From NCBI GenBank assembly GCA_023525975.1, contig CM042032.1, positions 17,304,001-17,368,000 on the forward strand: a stretch of DNA of 64,000 bases, read 5' to 3'. Positions 10,135-22,019 of the stretch are shown piece after piece (positions within the stretch are counted from its first letter, which is position 1; each line of letters starts with the position of its first letter). Under the pieces are notes generated by a model. That model was not told the DNA's origin. It did no database searches and saw nothing but the letters and a program-made list of their open reading frames with translations. The stretch is from Smallanthus sonchifolius. Its lineage: Eukaryota > Streptophyta > Magnoliopsida > Asterales > Asteraceae. The translations under genes and the position numbers were made by a program.

Positions 10135-11533
10135 AGAAGAAGGATGGATCATTTCGCATGTGTATTGACTACCGCGAACTCAATAAGATTACTATCAAGA
10201 ACCGTTATCCTTTACCTAGAATCGATGATCTCTTTGATCAACTTCAAGGTTCTACTTGCTTCTCGAAGATTGATCTTCGATCCGGTTATCATCAGCTTCG
10301 TGTCCAAGAAGATGACATTCCTAAGACTGCTTTTCGAACAAGGTATGGTCATTACAAGTTCATGGTTATGCCTTTCGGGTTAACCAATGCACCCGCAGTT
10401 TTCATGGATCTTATGAATCGTGTGTGCAAACCTTACCTTGATAAATTCGTGATTGTCTTCATTGACGATATCTTAATCTATTCCAAGACTAAAGCCGATC
10501 ATGAACAACACCTTAGATTGGTTTTGGACCTCTTGAGAAAAGAACAACGATATGCCAAATTCTCCAAATGTGAATTTTGGCTAAAGGAAGTTCAATTTCT
10601 TGGTCATATTGTCAATGACAAAGGAATTCATGTTGATCCTGCTAAGATTGAAACGGTTAAGAATTGGAATGCCCCGAAGACTCCTACCGAAGTTCGTTCA
10701 TTTCTTGGTCTTGCGGGTTATTATCGTCGTTTCATCTCAAACTTCTCAAAGATTGCTGTCCCTCTTACCGCTTTGACCTACAAGGGTAAGACTTATGAAT
10801 GGGGACCAAAACAAGAAGAAGCCTTCCAAACCCTTAAACAAAAGTTGTGCAATGCTCCCATATTGACTCTCCCCGATGGAAATGATGATTTAGTTGTCTA
10901 TTGTGATGCTTCTAACCAAGGTCTTGGTTGTGTTCTCATGCAACGAGGCAAAGTAATCGCTTATGCATCAAGGCAACTCAAAGTTCATGAGAAGAATTAT
11001 ACGACGCACGATCTCGAGTTAGGTGCGGTCGTATTCGCGTTAAAGATTTGGAGACATTATCTCTATGGTACAAAATGTGTGGTGTTCACCGACCACAAAA
11101 GTCTTCATCATATTTTCAACCAAAAAGAACTCAATATGAGGCAACGACGTTGGGTCGAACTCCTTAACGACTACGACTGCAAGATTCGCTACCATCCCTG
11201 CAAAGCGAATGTTGTAGCCGATGCTTTGAGTCGAAAGGACCATGTTATGCTTCATTGTGCCCGTATTCAAACTGATATTCAAACACGTATCTTAGAAGCT
11301 CAACACGTCTCGGTAACCGAGGGTAACATGTATGAAGAAATGTCGTGTGGTGTTGAACTTCTTCTTGAATCAAAACCCAATGGCCTACTATATTACTTGA
11401 ACCGTATTTGGGTTCCCGATCGCGATGATCTCCGCACATTTCTCATGAACGAGGCTCACAAGACTCGTTACTCTATTCATCCTGGCGCGGATAAAATGTA
11501 CCAGATCTTCGCCAACAATATTGGTGGCCCGGT
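10085..11533 (+). pseudogene. Reverse transcriptase-RNase H of G1
   Basis: In frame from the 11-nt deletion: KGFIRPSHSPWGAPVLFVKK, the RT core YRELNKITIKNRYPLPR, and the catalytic FIDD at 10458-10469 (the gypsy form of YxDD), then a connection domain and RNase H (VYCDASNQGLGCVLMQ near 10900, DHKSLHHIF, ADALSR). This part copies RNA to DNA and removes the RNA strand. A one-base deletion near 11502 (compare G2 'ccaagatc') shifts the frame at the integrase zinc region and ends the frame at 11537. Confidence 0.92.
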
Positions 11534-12724
11534 ATGAAAAAGGACATTGCCCTTTATGTTGTCAAACGTTTAACCTGCTCCAAAGTCAAAGCCGAACATC
11601 AACGTCCTTCTGGTTTGCTTGAACAACCGGAAATTCCCGTGTGGAAATGGGAGAACTTAGCCATGGATTTTATTACCAAACTCCCTCGCACCTCGAGTGG
11701 TTATGATAGTATTTGGGTGATCATTGATCGACTTACCAAATCTGCTCATTTCTTGCCTATCCGTGAAGACTATTGGGTTGAGAAACTAGACCGAATTTAC
11801 ATCGACGAAATCGTGAGCCGTCATGGTGTTCCCTTGAACATAATATCTGATCGAGATGCCCGGTTCACTTCTCAATTTTAGCAATCTCTCCAAACTGCTC
11901 TTAGTACACGATTAGATTTGAGCACGGCTTACCATCCCTAAACTGATGGTCAAACCGAGCGAACAATCCAAACTCTTGAAGACATGCTTAGAGCTTGCGT
12001 AATCGATTTTGGTGGCAATTGGGATTCACATCTATCCCTCATTGAGTTTTCTTACAACAATAGCTACCACACAAGTATCAACATGGCGCCATTAGAAGCT
12101 CTCTATGGTCGCAAGTGCCGTTCGCCTATCTGTTGGAACGAGATTGGTGAAGCACAAATCACCGGTCCTGAGTTAATTCAAGAAACATCCGACAAAATTA
12201 TTCAAATCCGTGACAATATTCGAGTAGCGAGGAGTCGGGAAAAGAGTTATGCCGACAAACGGCGAAAACCCTTGGAATTCCAAGTCGGTGATCTTGTTCT
12301 TCTTAAGGTGTCCCCGTGGAAGGGCGTGATCCGTTTTGGAAAGAAAGGCAAGTTAGCACCTCGTTATGTTGGTCCATTCAAAATCCTTGAAAGGATTGGG
12401 AAAGTGGCTTACAAGCTCGATTTACCTCCATTTCTTGGCAATGTGCATCCTACATTTCATATATCTAATCTGAAGAAGTGTCTCGCTGATGAAAATCTCC
12501 ATATACCACTTGACGACGTGCGCATTGATGAAACGATGCACTTCGTTGAGAAGCCGGTGGAAATTATGGATCGTGAAGTCAAACAGCTCAAGCGAAGTCG
12601 CATTCCTATTGTCAAAGTTCGTTGGGAATCTAAGCGTGGTCCTGAGTTCACTTGGGAACGAGAAGACCAAATGAAGCTCAAGTACCCTCATCTTTTTACT
12701 AATACTGTTATATCCTCTAGCTAA
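11534..12724 (+). pseudogene. Integrase and chromodomain-like C-terminus of G1
   Basis: Integrase with residues of the HHCC region (the first Cys is changed: RLTC versus CLTC in G2), DDE-core parts (AMDFITKLP, IISDRDARFTSQF, TDGQTERTIQ) and the GPF/Y-like module KLAPRYVGPFKILERIG. The C-terminal VKVRWESKRGPEFTWERED resembles the chromodomain tail of chromoviruses, which guides insertion into heterochromatin. Stops lie at 11879-11881 (TAG, tryptophan in G2) and 11939-11941 (TAA, glutamine in G2). The frame then runs to 12724. Confidence 0.9.
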
Positions 12725-12748
12725 ATTTCGGGACGAAATTCTCTCAAC

Positions 12749-12758
12749 ATGGGGAGAC
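12749..12758 (+). other. Polypurine tract of G1
   Basis: ATGGGGAGAC immediately before the 3' LTR; the same sequence lies before the G2 3' LTR (63047-63056). This is the plus-strand DNA priming site. Confidence 0.85.
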
Positions 12759-15265
12759 TGTAACATCTCTGAATTTAGTATTCATATTTCAATTCAATGT
12801 AATGCAATTTCAAATTCAATACTCGTGCACTGCCTTGTTATTTTGCTTACCGTAAACTAAATGCAATGATCCAATACAAATTTACAAGTTTTGCTCGATT
12901 ATATACACTTAAACGCTATACAAGTAACTATTTATTTCAGAGTAATCAAACCTGAAAAGTCAAGGACTAAAGTTGAAAATTTATCAAGAAACCCTAATTA
13001 GCACGGTCGTGCTTCGTCCTGGCATGGTCGCGCCAAGTGCCTTGGCATGATCGCGCGACTGGTCCTGGAACGATCGCGCCCGGTGCCTAATCACGGTCGC
13101 GTCTGCGTAACTGTCAAAACGTAAATGTGATTTCAAAACGCTCGATCGTTCGAATTCAAACCCGGTTACGTTTCATTTTCATTGTCAAGGAAAATAACTC
13201 AGTTGATTACGATTATTATTATCAAAACTCTCTTTCTCTCAAGAAAAACCGTCGATCTTTTCCCTCAAGACTCAAATCTTAAAATTTGATCAAATTCCTC
13301 TCAAGCAATCAAGAAATTCTATTCAGCAATCTCCCCTGTTATTATTGGACTCTCTGGCCTAACCGGAATTGCAGCCGAAGTCGCCGGAAGCCGTTATCGC
13401 CGTCGCCGGAACTCCCTTCTACCGATCGCTATCGATTCCTTTCTGTTTGAGGTAATTGAATCATCCCTCCCTTTCGTTTCGGTCCATATATCAAAAGCCC
13501 CCTATCAATCTGGGCTTTCATTACAGAAATCGTCTGAATCAGAACTTATATTTTTAATAAAAAGGATTTAGTCGATTTCACTCCTAAACACGAGTTACAT
13601 ACAATTAATTTATACTAATAGACTCGTATCGACTCAGTAATCAAAAGCCCTATCAATTCCAACACTATAAATACAAGAATTGTTCAATTCGTGTATGATT
13701 TGGAAGAGACACGGTCGCGCTAATCATCTAGCGCGGCCGTGCCTCATGAAACGAGGTCGTGCCGACTAGCAGCGCGGTCGTGTCCTCCTGTCCAGACCTA
13801 GTCATGCCCTTTGGGCTAGTCTCTGTTGTGTCTAAGAATCATAGACACGACCGTGCCGGGCCAAGGCACGGTCGTGCCTGTTGACTGGTCTAGTTTGTGC
13901 CCTCTGTTGATCAACCCGGTCGCGCCCCGACTAGCACGGTCGCGCCCGTGGCTTGAGCACGATCGTGCCCTTCCGAGGCACGGTCGTGTGTGACTCAGAA
14001 ATTGTAACAGAATTATAATTTTATATTTTTCAATCAATAAATGTTCCAAATTTTATAAAAATATGTTTTCTGTATTTGAAGAGATAAATATTATTTATTT
14101 AAAAGTTTATCTAAAAATTTATAAAAATTAAATTTATAGTTATCTTACACTTAAATGATGTTTTAAATGATTAAGTTACAAGTTTATAAATAAATAGGAT
14201 AATAATTATTTATTTAATATTTAAACAAAAATCATTTATTTATTTATACTAAATTACAATCTATATTTACATTATTTCATAAACTATAATCATTTAATTA
14301 TTTATTAATTTACATTTAACACATACATAAAATTTATAATCAACAATTTTATAAAAATTCTATTTTATTATTTAAATTCCAAACTTTAATTAAATGTTCC
14401 AAAAATGATTACTACAACTTTATATACTTCATTTAATACTTTTTATACACAAATTCAACCTTCAATGTTAGACGTAAACTTTGTACACCGATTTGATTTA
14501 ATATACATTACTATCTAGGTTAACCCGTGCGTATCAAGAACCCTTATTTCATTTATACTCTTTGTTAGCTACATCTCCATACCAAGTGAGTATTCACAAC
14601 CTCTTTTTACTCTTTTACACTTTTGGGGTGGAACATGAACTCTATACACATTTACATTTACGCAAACAACACAAGTGCAAAAATCCTATTTACATACATG
14701 TGTGCAAAATTTGAGCTTTGTGCCCGAGTGCTAGTTGTGCTAACCTTTGTATGCGATTATGTGCAATCATTAACTATACAAGCCGACGGTTTTCAATGAT
14801 AGATCTATTGAGTCTGACAAACCCACCCATGGTGCACGGTGATTGAAACCGACAACACAATTTTTGCATGCTAGTTACAAGGTTTGGTTGTACATGGTTA
14901 CACAATAGCTGCTCCCCATAAATGCCTTATTTTATCATGTTTTGTAAAGGATTTGTTTTCAACTATATGCTATCTACATACAACTGTGTTATACTCACCA
15001 ACTTTTTAGTTGACTTTATTTTATTCATGTTTCAGGCCCCAATATGTGAGAATGATTCAAGACGTGTTCAACATAGGATTTGGACTTAGCAATTTAAATC
15101 AAGAACTTTATGAGTTGTTTTATGTTTCTTGTTTGAATCTGGTTTGTACTTGGATTATTTGTAATGGAAATTTAACTTTAATATATTTCAATTTAGTCAA
15201 CCATGTGCTATGAACAGTCTTACATGTCCCGCCCCGATGATTCCGCCATCGGTCGGGGTGTGACA
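12759..15265 (+). repeat. 3' LTR of G1
   Basis: Matches the 5' LTR, with TG...CA ends and the TATA box at 13666-13673. Palindrome clusters are at 13001-13117 and 13708-13989. Cluster 1 lacks about 26 bp (one palindrome unit) present in the 5' LTR; otherwise the pair looks highly similar by eye, so the insertion is relatively young compared with A. Confidence 0.95.
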
Positions 15266-15934
15266 ATAACTCTCATCCACCTCCTTATTCTAAATCAGGG
15301 AGATTTGCTGATATGCCAACTCCACATGTTTCCACACCTTTTGTTTGTACATTATCTCCTGATGATTATATTACGTCCTCCGATTCTGACAGTTTTGCTT
15401 CTTGTGCAGAATCAAATTATGTAAATTCTGAAGATGATTGTGATAAGAGTGCTAATGATAGAACTATTTTAAAAGAACGTGAGTTGGATGAATGTAATAA
15501 TATGTCCATGTCAAAACCAAATATGTGTGAACACGTTAAAAACATGTATTTTGATTCGATGCCTGCTGAGCATACGGGTTTGGGATGAGATGTCTCTAAA
15601 TTTAAAAATGCTTTGCCTTTTGTTCCTAAATCTTTGAGTGTTATGCCATGTGTTACAAAATTTAAAAGTGCAGGAATTATTGTGAATGATGTACCACGTG
15701 AAACCATGAGCAACATGGAATTTTTCAGATTAAAGGAAGCACGTCGTCTTCAAGACAAAGTTATTGATGAGAGAACTGTCTCATGTTCAGATTCCTCAAC
15801 ATCACAATCATCTTCATCTTGTGATGACTATTATCAGGCTAAGATATCTTGTGAAAACGTTTGTTTTAGATGTGGTGCCCAAATCATGTTTCAAAAAGCT
15901 GTAAATTGACAACCACAAATTCTAATGAAGAATC

Positions 15935-16056
15935 GCCTTCCAAAAGTTCATTAAATTCATACGTGTTGCCTAAGTCTTCTCACAGTAGAAAATCTAAGCG
16001 TAAAAGAATTAAAAATGCAAAAAATTATTTAAAACGAACGTGGAAAATTAAAAATA
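15935..16056 (+). repeat. 122-bp direct repeat, copy 1
   Basis: Same sequence as 16639-16760 (offset 704 bp) with only a few differences, encoding the basic segment of A Gag. The copies flank the inverted insert, so the insert and the duplication probably arose in a single event. Its end, GAAAATTAAAAATA, is also the microhomology shared with the inverted arm. Confidence 0.92.
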
Positions 16057-16640
16057 AAATATATCCAAGTAGATATTAAAAAGGTACGAGCATTCTAGAT
16101 CTTTGCGTAAGCAAAACAGAAGAAGTCGTAAAATTATCCAAGCGGATAGAAAAATGTTGAACACCCGAGATCTTTGCGTAAGCAAAACAGACGGGGTCAA
16201 ATCATCCAAGTGGATGGGAAAAGGATGAGCACCCGAGATCTTTGCGTAAGCAAAACATACGGGGTCATCGGTGGTAAATATCGTTATATTGACGGTCACT
16301 TGGCCTATGAATAGGAATCCAATACGTAAGCCTATATCTTATTGAATCGGTTTTCTTAGATATAAAAATGGGTTAGATGTTTCAATAATGGATTCAAACA
16401 CACAAGTATGAGATATATATTAGGTTTTCACACTACTTACAAGTTTTAACCATATGTCGGGCCTACCAGCTATACCTCAGTAAACACCATCGCTTTTGGT
16501 CTATTCCATGTCCAAGAGATGAGATCAGACACTATCATTTCTCAAAGGTCAGATTCAATTTTTCCTGCAACTTGTAAGATTATATACACAGCAATTCTTT
16601 TCAACATTAAAATATTATATTTCTTTCCCAAAAGATTTGC
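16043..16640 (-). repeat. Inverted repeat, left arm (inverted copy of A 3' noncoding region)
   Basis: Reverse complement of 21046-21642 over about 598 bp, differing at only a small fraction of bases by eye. The right arm is the native location (3' of RNase H), so this arm is the inverted copy placed inside gag. Junctions show short shared sequence: GAAAATTAAAA at the left end and TGC at the right end. A transcript of element A would pair the two arms into a long double-stranded stem. Confidence 0.93.
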
Positions 16641-16760
16641 CTTCCAAAAGTTCATTAAATTCATACGTGTTGCCTAAGTCTTCTCACAGTAGAAAATCTA
16701 GGCGTAAAAGAATTAAAAATGCTAAAAATTATTTAAAACGAATGTGGAAAATTAAAAATA
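16639..16760 (+). repeat. 122-bp direct repeat, copy 2
   Basis: Second copy of 15935-16056. This copy continues into the native downstream coding sequence (FDDRASSKDGCNSDSNE), so it marks the true continuation of gag. Confidence 0.92.
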
Positions 16761-16931
16761 ATGTTCTATTCGATGACCGTGCTTCTTCAAAGGATGGTTG
16801 TAATTCTGATTCCAATGAGATGTCATATCCTGACACTAAGATCTCTTGATTGAAACAATTTTGGTCAAAACGTATAAATGATTCGTTGTGTATAGGGAAA
16901 ATCAAGAAGAACCGGCGATAACATCTGGCAT

Positions 16932-19900
16932 GTAGATAGTGGATGTTCAAGACATATGACTGGACACTTTAACTTGCTGCAAGATTATCATCAAATTGAT
17001 GGAGAGTATGTTGCTTTTGCTGGAAACCCAAGAGGAGGAAAGAATGAAGGACAAGGAACAGTATCAAATGGAGTAAATAGTCTGGAATTTATCAACTTTG
17101 TTCCTCAGTTGAAATACAATCTGATGAGTGTCTCACAGATTTGTGACAAGGACTTTTGTGCCTTATTAAATTCAAAAGAATGTCTTATCTTGAAGCCAGG
17201 AGTGGTGATTCTGAAAGAACTTATTCTCATGCATGCTCCCAGAAGATACAACACATATAGCTTGGACATGAACAACCCATCGGGCATTGAATCATGTTTT
17301 CTCTCAAAAGCTTCCGAAGATGAATCTTTCCTGTGGCATAAGAGGTTGGGACATGTCAATTTCAAAACAATGAACCGACTGGTTCGAGGCAACCTAGTCA
17401 CTGGATTACCTCTCAAAGATTTCACTCCTATGGAACACTGTATCTCATGTTCCAAAGGAAAACAACACAAATCTTCACATAAGCCTAAAACCACCAATTC
17501 CATTGACTCTCCTCTCCAATTGCTTCACATGGATCTTTTTGGTCCGGTGAGTGTCATGAGTCTTGGACGAAAGTCATACTGTCTGGTGGTAACAGATGAT
17601 TTTTCTCGATTCACTTGGGTGTTTTTCCTAGCCAAGAAAGATGAGACGCCAGAGATTTTGAAAACCTATCTACTTCAAATTGAGAACCTCTTCAATCTAA
17701 GTGTGAAGACTATCCGCAGCGATCATGGATCAGAATTCAAAAATGCAACTCTTGATTCCTTCTGTGAAAGCAAAGGAATTTCTCAACAATTTAGTGCACC
17801 TCGTACTCCTCAACAAAACGGTGTAGCTGAAAGAAGAAACCGCACTTTAATTGAAGCTGCACGAACTATGATTGTTGACTCTAAGCTTCCCGTGACTTTC
17901 TGGGCTGAGGCGGTTAACACTGCCTGTTTTGTGCAAAATCGGGTTCTTATCACTAAAAGTTGCAACAAGACACCTTATGAGATCATGTACAAGCGCAAGC
18001 CAGTTATTGATTTCTTCAGAAAATTTGGGTGTGTGTGCACAATGCTAAACACTTCAGATCAGCTCAACAACTTTGAAGCCAAAGCTGATGAATGCTATTT
18101 TGTTGGTTACTCATCTAATCAACGTGCTTTTCATGTCTACCATAAGAAGAAAAGGATAGTGATGGAGTCCATTGATATCAGCTGGCATGAAAACATTCAT
18201 ACGAACGCAGGAGACAGTCCCAATTGGCTCTTTGACGTCGATTCAGTTTTTAAGTCATTTAATCTTCCTGATTTTTCTATTGAATCAACTCATGCTAATC
18301 CTTACTTCTCTGTGACCAATCTAGGGAACATAAATGATCAAGGCTCTTCCTCATCTGCTCAGGTTGAGATTCCTGTGGTTGCTAATGCTGTATCTGATAT
18401 GGAGTCTCCCGGTTCTGGTGCAACAAGTGAAACTGTTGAAGACAACTCCATTCCAATAGTAGATGTTGCACCACAATCACCTGCTGAAGATCCTATTAAT
18501 GATATTGCCAATCCTCCTGCTGAAAATCTTACCAATTTGGAAGAAGTCGTGGAAGAAGATGAAATTCCTCAACTGCGAATTCACAAGATTCATCCCACCA
18601 CTAACATCATTGGACCACTAAATGTGGGTGTTAGTACCCGAAGTGCCTGTGAAGCATTTGAAAACAACATGTTTTCTTGGTTCATTTCTCAAACTGAACC
18701 AAAGAACGTCAAAGCAGCTCTACTAGAAAACAGCTGGGTGGAAGCAATGCAGGAAGAGCTACAGCAATTCTCAAAGCTGCATGTGTGGAATTTGGTAGAT
18801 CTTCCCAAGAACAAAGTTCCAATCGGCACTCGTTGGGTTTTTCGCAACAAAAAGGATGAAGGCGGCACTGTGATTCGAAATAAAGCTCGTCTGGTGGTTC
18901 AAGGTTTCTATCAAGAAGAAGGGATTGACTATGAGGAAGTCTTTGCACCAGTGGCTCGCTTGGAAGCCATCAGAATGTTTCTCGCCTATGCAGCCTACAT
19001 GGACTTCACTGTCCATCAAATGGATGTCAAAAGCATATTTTTGTAAGGCAAAGTTCAAGAGGAAGTATATGTCAAGCAGCCGCCGGGTTTCATTGATCCT
19101 AATTTTCCAGACCGTGTTTACAAGTTAGACAAAGCATTGTACGGTCTTCACCAAGCACCTCGTGCGTGGTATGAAACTTTATCAAAGCATCTGCTTGAGA
19201 ATGGTTTCACACGAGGAGCAATTGACCAAACTTTGTTCAAACGGAAGGATGAAAAGGATACAATCATGGTGCAAATTTATGTGGATGATATCATTTTTTG
19301 ATCTACAAATCCCCGTCTCTGCAAAGAATTTGAATAAGTGATGCGATCTAAAGTTTGAAATGAGCTCAATGGGGGAAATGAAGTTCTTTTGGGGACTACA
19401 AGTTGATCAGTCTGAATCGGGAATCCTTATCCATCAAGAAAAATATGTAAAAGAAATCTTGACCAAGTTCAAAATGGCTGATTCCCATCCAGTAAAAACT
19501 CATGTGGAAGTTCGACATTGTTTGACTCCTGATGTGGATGGGGAAAGCGTTGATCCGCATCTATATCGCTCTATGATAGGATCTCTCATGTATCTCACGG
19601 CCAGCAGACCCGACATCATGTTTGACGTGTGCTTGTGTGCACGTTTTCAGGCTAATCCTAAACTCTCTCATTTATCTGCTGTCAAACGTATTTTAAGATA
19701 TTTAAGGTATAAACCAAAATTGGGGTTGTGGTATCCTAAAACTGATTTGTTTGATCTTGTGGCCTATTCAGATTCAGACTACGGGGGTTGCAACTTAGAC
19801 CGAAAATCCACTTCTGGAGGTTGTCAATTCCTTGGTAACCGCCTTGTCTCATGGCAATGTAAGAAACAATCCACCGTTTCCCAATCCACCGCCGAAGCCG

Positions 19901-20223
19901 AATACATTGCCGCAGCCCTCTATTGTTCCCAAGTCAGATGGATACACCATCAGATGCTTGACTATGGGATCACATTCCATGAGACACCCATTCTGTGTGA
20001 CAACACTGCTGTTCCCCATATCACCAAAAACCCCGTTCAGCATTCCAAAACAAAACACATTGAAATCAAACATCATTTTATTCGTGATTGTGTGGAAAAG
20101 AAGCATATTCAAATTGTTGAAGTCAAAACTAATAAACAAACCGCAGACATCTTCACAAAGGCTTTTGACTCTACCAGATTTGCCCAACTGGTGGAGATGC
20201 TTGGAATGATCAACTTTCAGTAA
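16932..20223 (+). pseudogene. Pol of copia A: protease, integrase, RT, RNase H
   Basis: Protease active site VDSGCSRHMTG at 16932 on. Integrase follows: HKRLGHVNF zinc region with CISC, then LLHMDLFGPV, TIRSDHGSEF and PQQNGVAERRN (D, D and E region). RT begins near NSWVEAMQEELQQF and has YVDD at 19278-19289. RNase H follows with SDYGGCNLDRKSTSGG and TKHIEIKHHFIRDCVEKK, ending with TAA at 20221-20223. Breaks: TAA at 19044-19046, TGA at 19299-19301 (replaces Gly after YVDDIIF), TAA at 19335-19337, and a one-base insertion near 19347. Copia order, integrase before RT. Confidence 0.93.
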
Positions 20224-20239
20224 ATTGTGTAAATAGTAT
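19511..20239 (+). repeat. 729-bp tandem duplication, unit 1
   Basis: Runs from TTCGACATTGTTTGACTCC through the RNase H stop codon to 'aaatagtat'. It is repeated immediately as unit 2 with only about four or five differences that I can see, so the duplication is far younger than the element's decay would suggest, or has been homogenised. Confidence 0.95.
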
Positions 20240-20968
20240 TTCGACATTGTTTGACTCCTGATGTGGATGGGGAAAGTGTTGATCCGCATCTATATCGCTC
20301 TATGATAGGATCTCTCATGTATCTCACGGCCAGCAGACCCGACATCATGTTTGACGTGTGCTTGTGTGCACGTTTTCAGGCTAATCCTAAACTCTCTCAT
20401 TTATCTGCTGTCAAACGTATTTTAAGATATTTAAGGTATAAACCAAAATTGGGGTTGTGGTATCCTAAAACTGATTTGTTTGATCTTGTGGCCTATTCAG
20501 ATTCAGACTACGGGGGTTGCAACTTAGACCGAAAATCCACTTCTGGAGGTTGTCAATTCCTTGGTAACCGCCTTGTCTCATGGCAATGTAAGAAACAATC
20601 CACCGTTTCCCAATCCACCGCCGAAGCCGAATACATTGTCGCAGCCCTCTATTGTTCCCAAGTCAGATGGATACACCATCAGATGCTTGACTATGGGATC
20701 ACATTCCATGAGACACCCATTCTGTGTGACAACACTGCTGTTCCCCATATCACCAAAAACCCCGTTCAGCATTCCAAAACAAAACACATTGAAATCAAAC
20801 ATCATTTTATTCGTGATTGTGTGGAAAAGAAGCATATTCATATTGTTGAAGTCAAAACTAATAAACAAACCGCAGACATCTTCACAAAGGCTTTTGACTC
20901 TACCAGATTTGCCCAACTAGTGGAGATGCTTGGAATGATCAACTTTCAGTAAATTGTGTAAATAGTAT
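20240..20968 (+). repeat. 729-bp tandem duplication, unit 2 (extra RNase H C-terminal half)
   Basis: Second copy of the RNase H C-terminal region. Since unit 1 ends with its own stop codon, unit 2 would not be translated as part of Pol. It stays open as a 233-codon frame (20251-20952). One clear difference is 'acattgccgcagcc' in unit 1 versus 'acattgtcgcagcc' in unit 2. Confidence 0.95.
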
Positions 20969-21045
20969 TTTTTTTATTTTTATTTCTGTTTAAAATTATC
21001 TAAGAAAATTCCAAAAAAGATTTTATTTTTATGTACAGTATCCAC

Positions 21046-21642
21046 GCAAATCTTTTGAGGGAGAAATATAATATTTTAATGTTGAAAAGAATTGCTGTGT
21101 ATATAATCTTACAAGTTGCAGGAAAAATTGAATCTGACCTTTGAGAAATGATAGTGTCTGATCTCATCTCTTGGATATGGAATGGACCAAAAGAAATGGT
21201 GTTTACTGAGGTATAGCTGGTAGGCTCGACATATGGTTAAAACTTGTAAGTAGTGTGAAAACCTAATATATATCTCATACTTGTGTGTTTGAATACATTA
21301 TTGAAACATCTAACCCATTTTTATATCTAAGAAAACCGATTCAATCAGATATAGGCTTACGTATTGGATTCCTATTCATACGCCAAGTGACTGTCAATAT
21401 AACGATATTTGCCACCGATGACCCCGTATGTTTTGCTTACGCAAAGATCTCGGGTGCTCATCCTTTTCCCATCCACTTGGATGATTTGACCCCGTCTGTT
21501 TTGCTTACGCAAAGATCTCGGGTGTTCAACATTTTTCTATCCGCTTGGATAATTTTACGACTTCTTCTGTTTTGCTTATGCGAAGATCTAGAATGCTCGT
21601 ACCTTTTTAATATCTACTTGGATATATTTTATTTTAATTTTC
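21046..21642 (+). repeat. Inverted repeat, right arm (native copy)
   Basis: Partner of 16043-16640. It ends near 'aattttctaaatcc', where the microhomology with the gag duplication lies, and begins at GCAAATCTTTTGAGGG after 'tatccac'. Confidence 0.93.
21415..21620 (+). repeat. Three 67-bp imperfect tandem repeats
   Basis: Three units, each containing TTTTGCTTACGCAAAGATCT followed by a 'ccacttggat'-like phrase. The core TTTGC-TTAC-GCAAA is a small hairpin. The same three units are present, inverted, at about 16070-16270. Confidence 0.8.
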
Positions 21643-22019
21643 TAAATCCACTTGGATATCTTATTTTATTTCATTTTGGTGGTACTTTGACATTACTAAG
21701 ACAGTACCTTGGTTAATCAGAAAGAGATGATAGGATGAAGATGGGTACTTCTTGAGAATTGATAAGTTTTCAAAATCATTTTATTTTAATATGTGGGGTA
21801 CACCTTGTATATTACTTAAATGGTACCTTCTAATCACATGAAATCTTTGTACAAACAAATATTCGGGTTTACTTTGCACAAATACCAGCTATCTTCAGGG
21901 ACTCACAGTAGTGAATTACAAAAGGAAGTGTTTCAAGAGACTGACCAGATCTGATCTCATGTTGGATCTTTTTCAAGAAGAAAAGTGTAAATATCTTGTG
22001 TATAATTTTATTTATTAAA

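Larger units (their letters stand above)
4959..15265 (+). mobile_element. Ty3/gypsy chromovirus G1 (Tekay/Del-like), complete but dead
   Basis: 10,307 bp, bounded by TG...CA LTRs and target duplication ATAAC (4954-4958 and 15266-15270), inserted in copia A gag. Order: LTR, iMet PBS, leader, Gag with two zinc knuckles, protease, RT, RNase H, integrase, chromodomain-like C-terminus, polypurine tract, LTR. RT before integrase defines gypsy. The long LTRs and a C-terminal VRWESKRGPEFTWERED motif suggest a chromovirus of the Tekay/Del group. At least four nonsense mutations and two frameshifts, relative to G2, kill it. Confidence 0.94.
15271..16931 (+). pseudogene. Gag of copia A, second part (Ser-rich segment, zinc knuckle 2)
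   Basis: Reading frame resumes after G1. It is rich in Ser, Asp and Glu and holds a second CCHC knuckle C-F-R-C..H....C at 15862-15902; it spans 41 rather than 42 nt, so one base has been lost and the knuckle is split over two frames. A stop (TGA) occurs at about 15586. After the knuckle, a basic segment (SRKSKRKRIKNAKNYLKR) is present twice because of the 122-bp duplication (15935-16056 and 16639-16760), with an inverted 0.58 kb insert between the copies. Two knuckles separated by a coiled-coil-like region are also seen in B2. Confidence 0.8.
20969..22019 (+). other. Noncoding region of A between pol and the palindrome arrays
   Basis: Contains the native right arm of the inverted repeat (21046-21642) and, near 21790-21835, a block 'ggggtacac..tgtat..ttac...atggtacctt' that is recognisable in B1 (about 35870-35915) and, more diverged, on the minus strand of B2 (about 46800-46835). 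No gene is seen; the open frame 21285-21716 is a by-product of the 67-bp repeats. Confidence 0.75.

Noticed and set aside
20251..20952. Independent RNase H gene
   Set aside because: It is the second unit of a 729-bp tandem duplication, behind a stop codon and without its own start context.
21285..21716. 143-codon frame with repeated LTQRS / DDLTPSV phrases
   Set aside because: Comes from three 67-bp tandem repeats in noncoding DNA; also present on the inverted arm.
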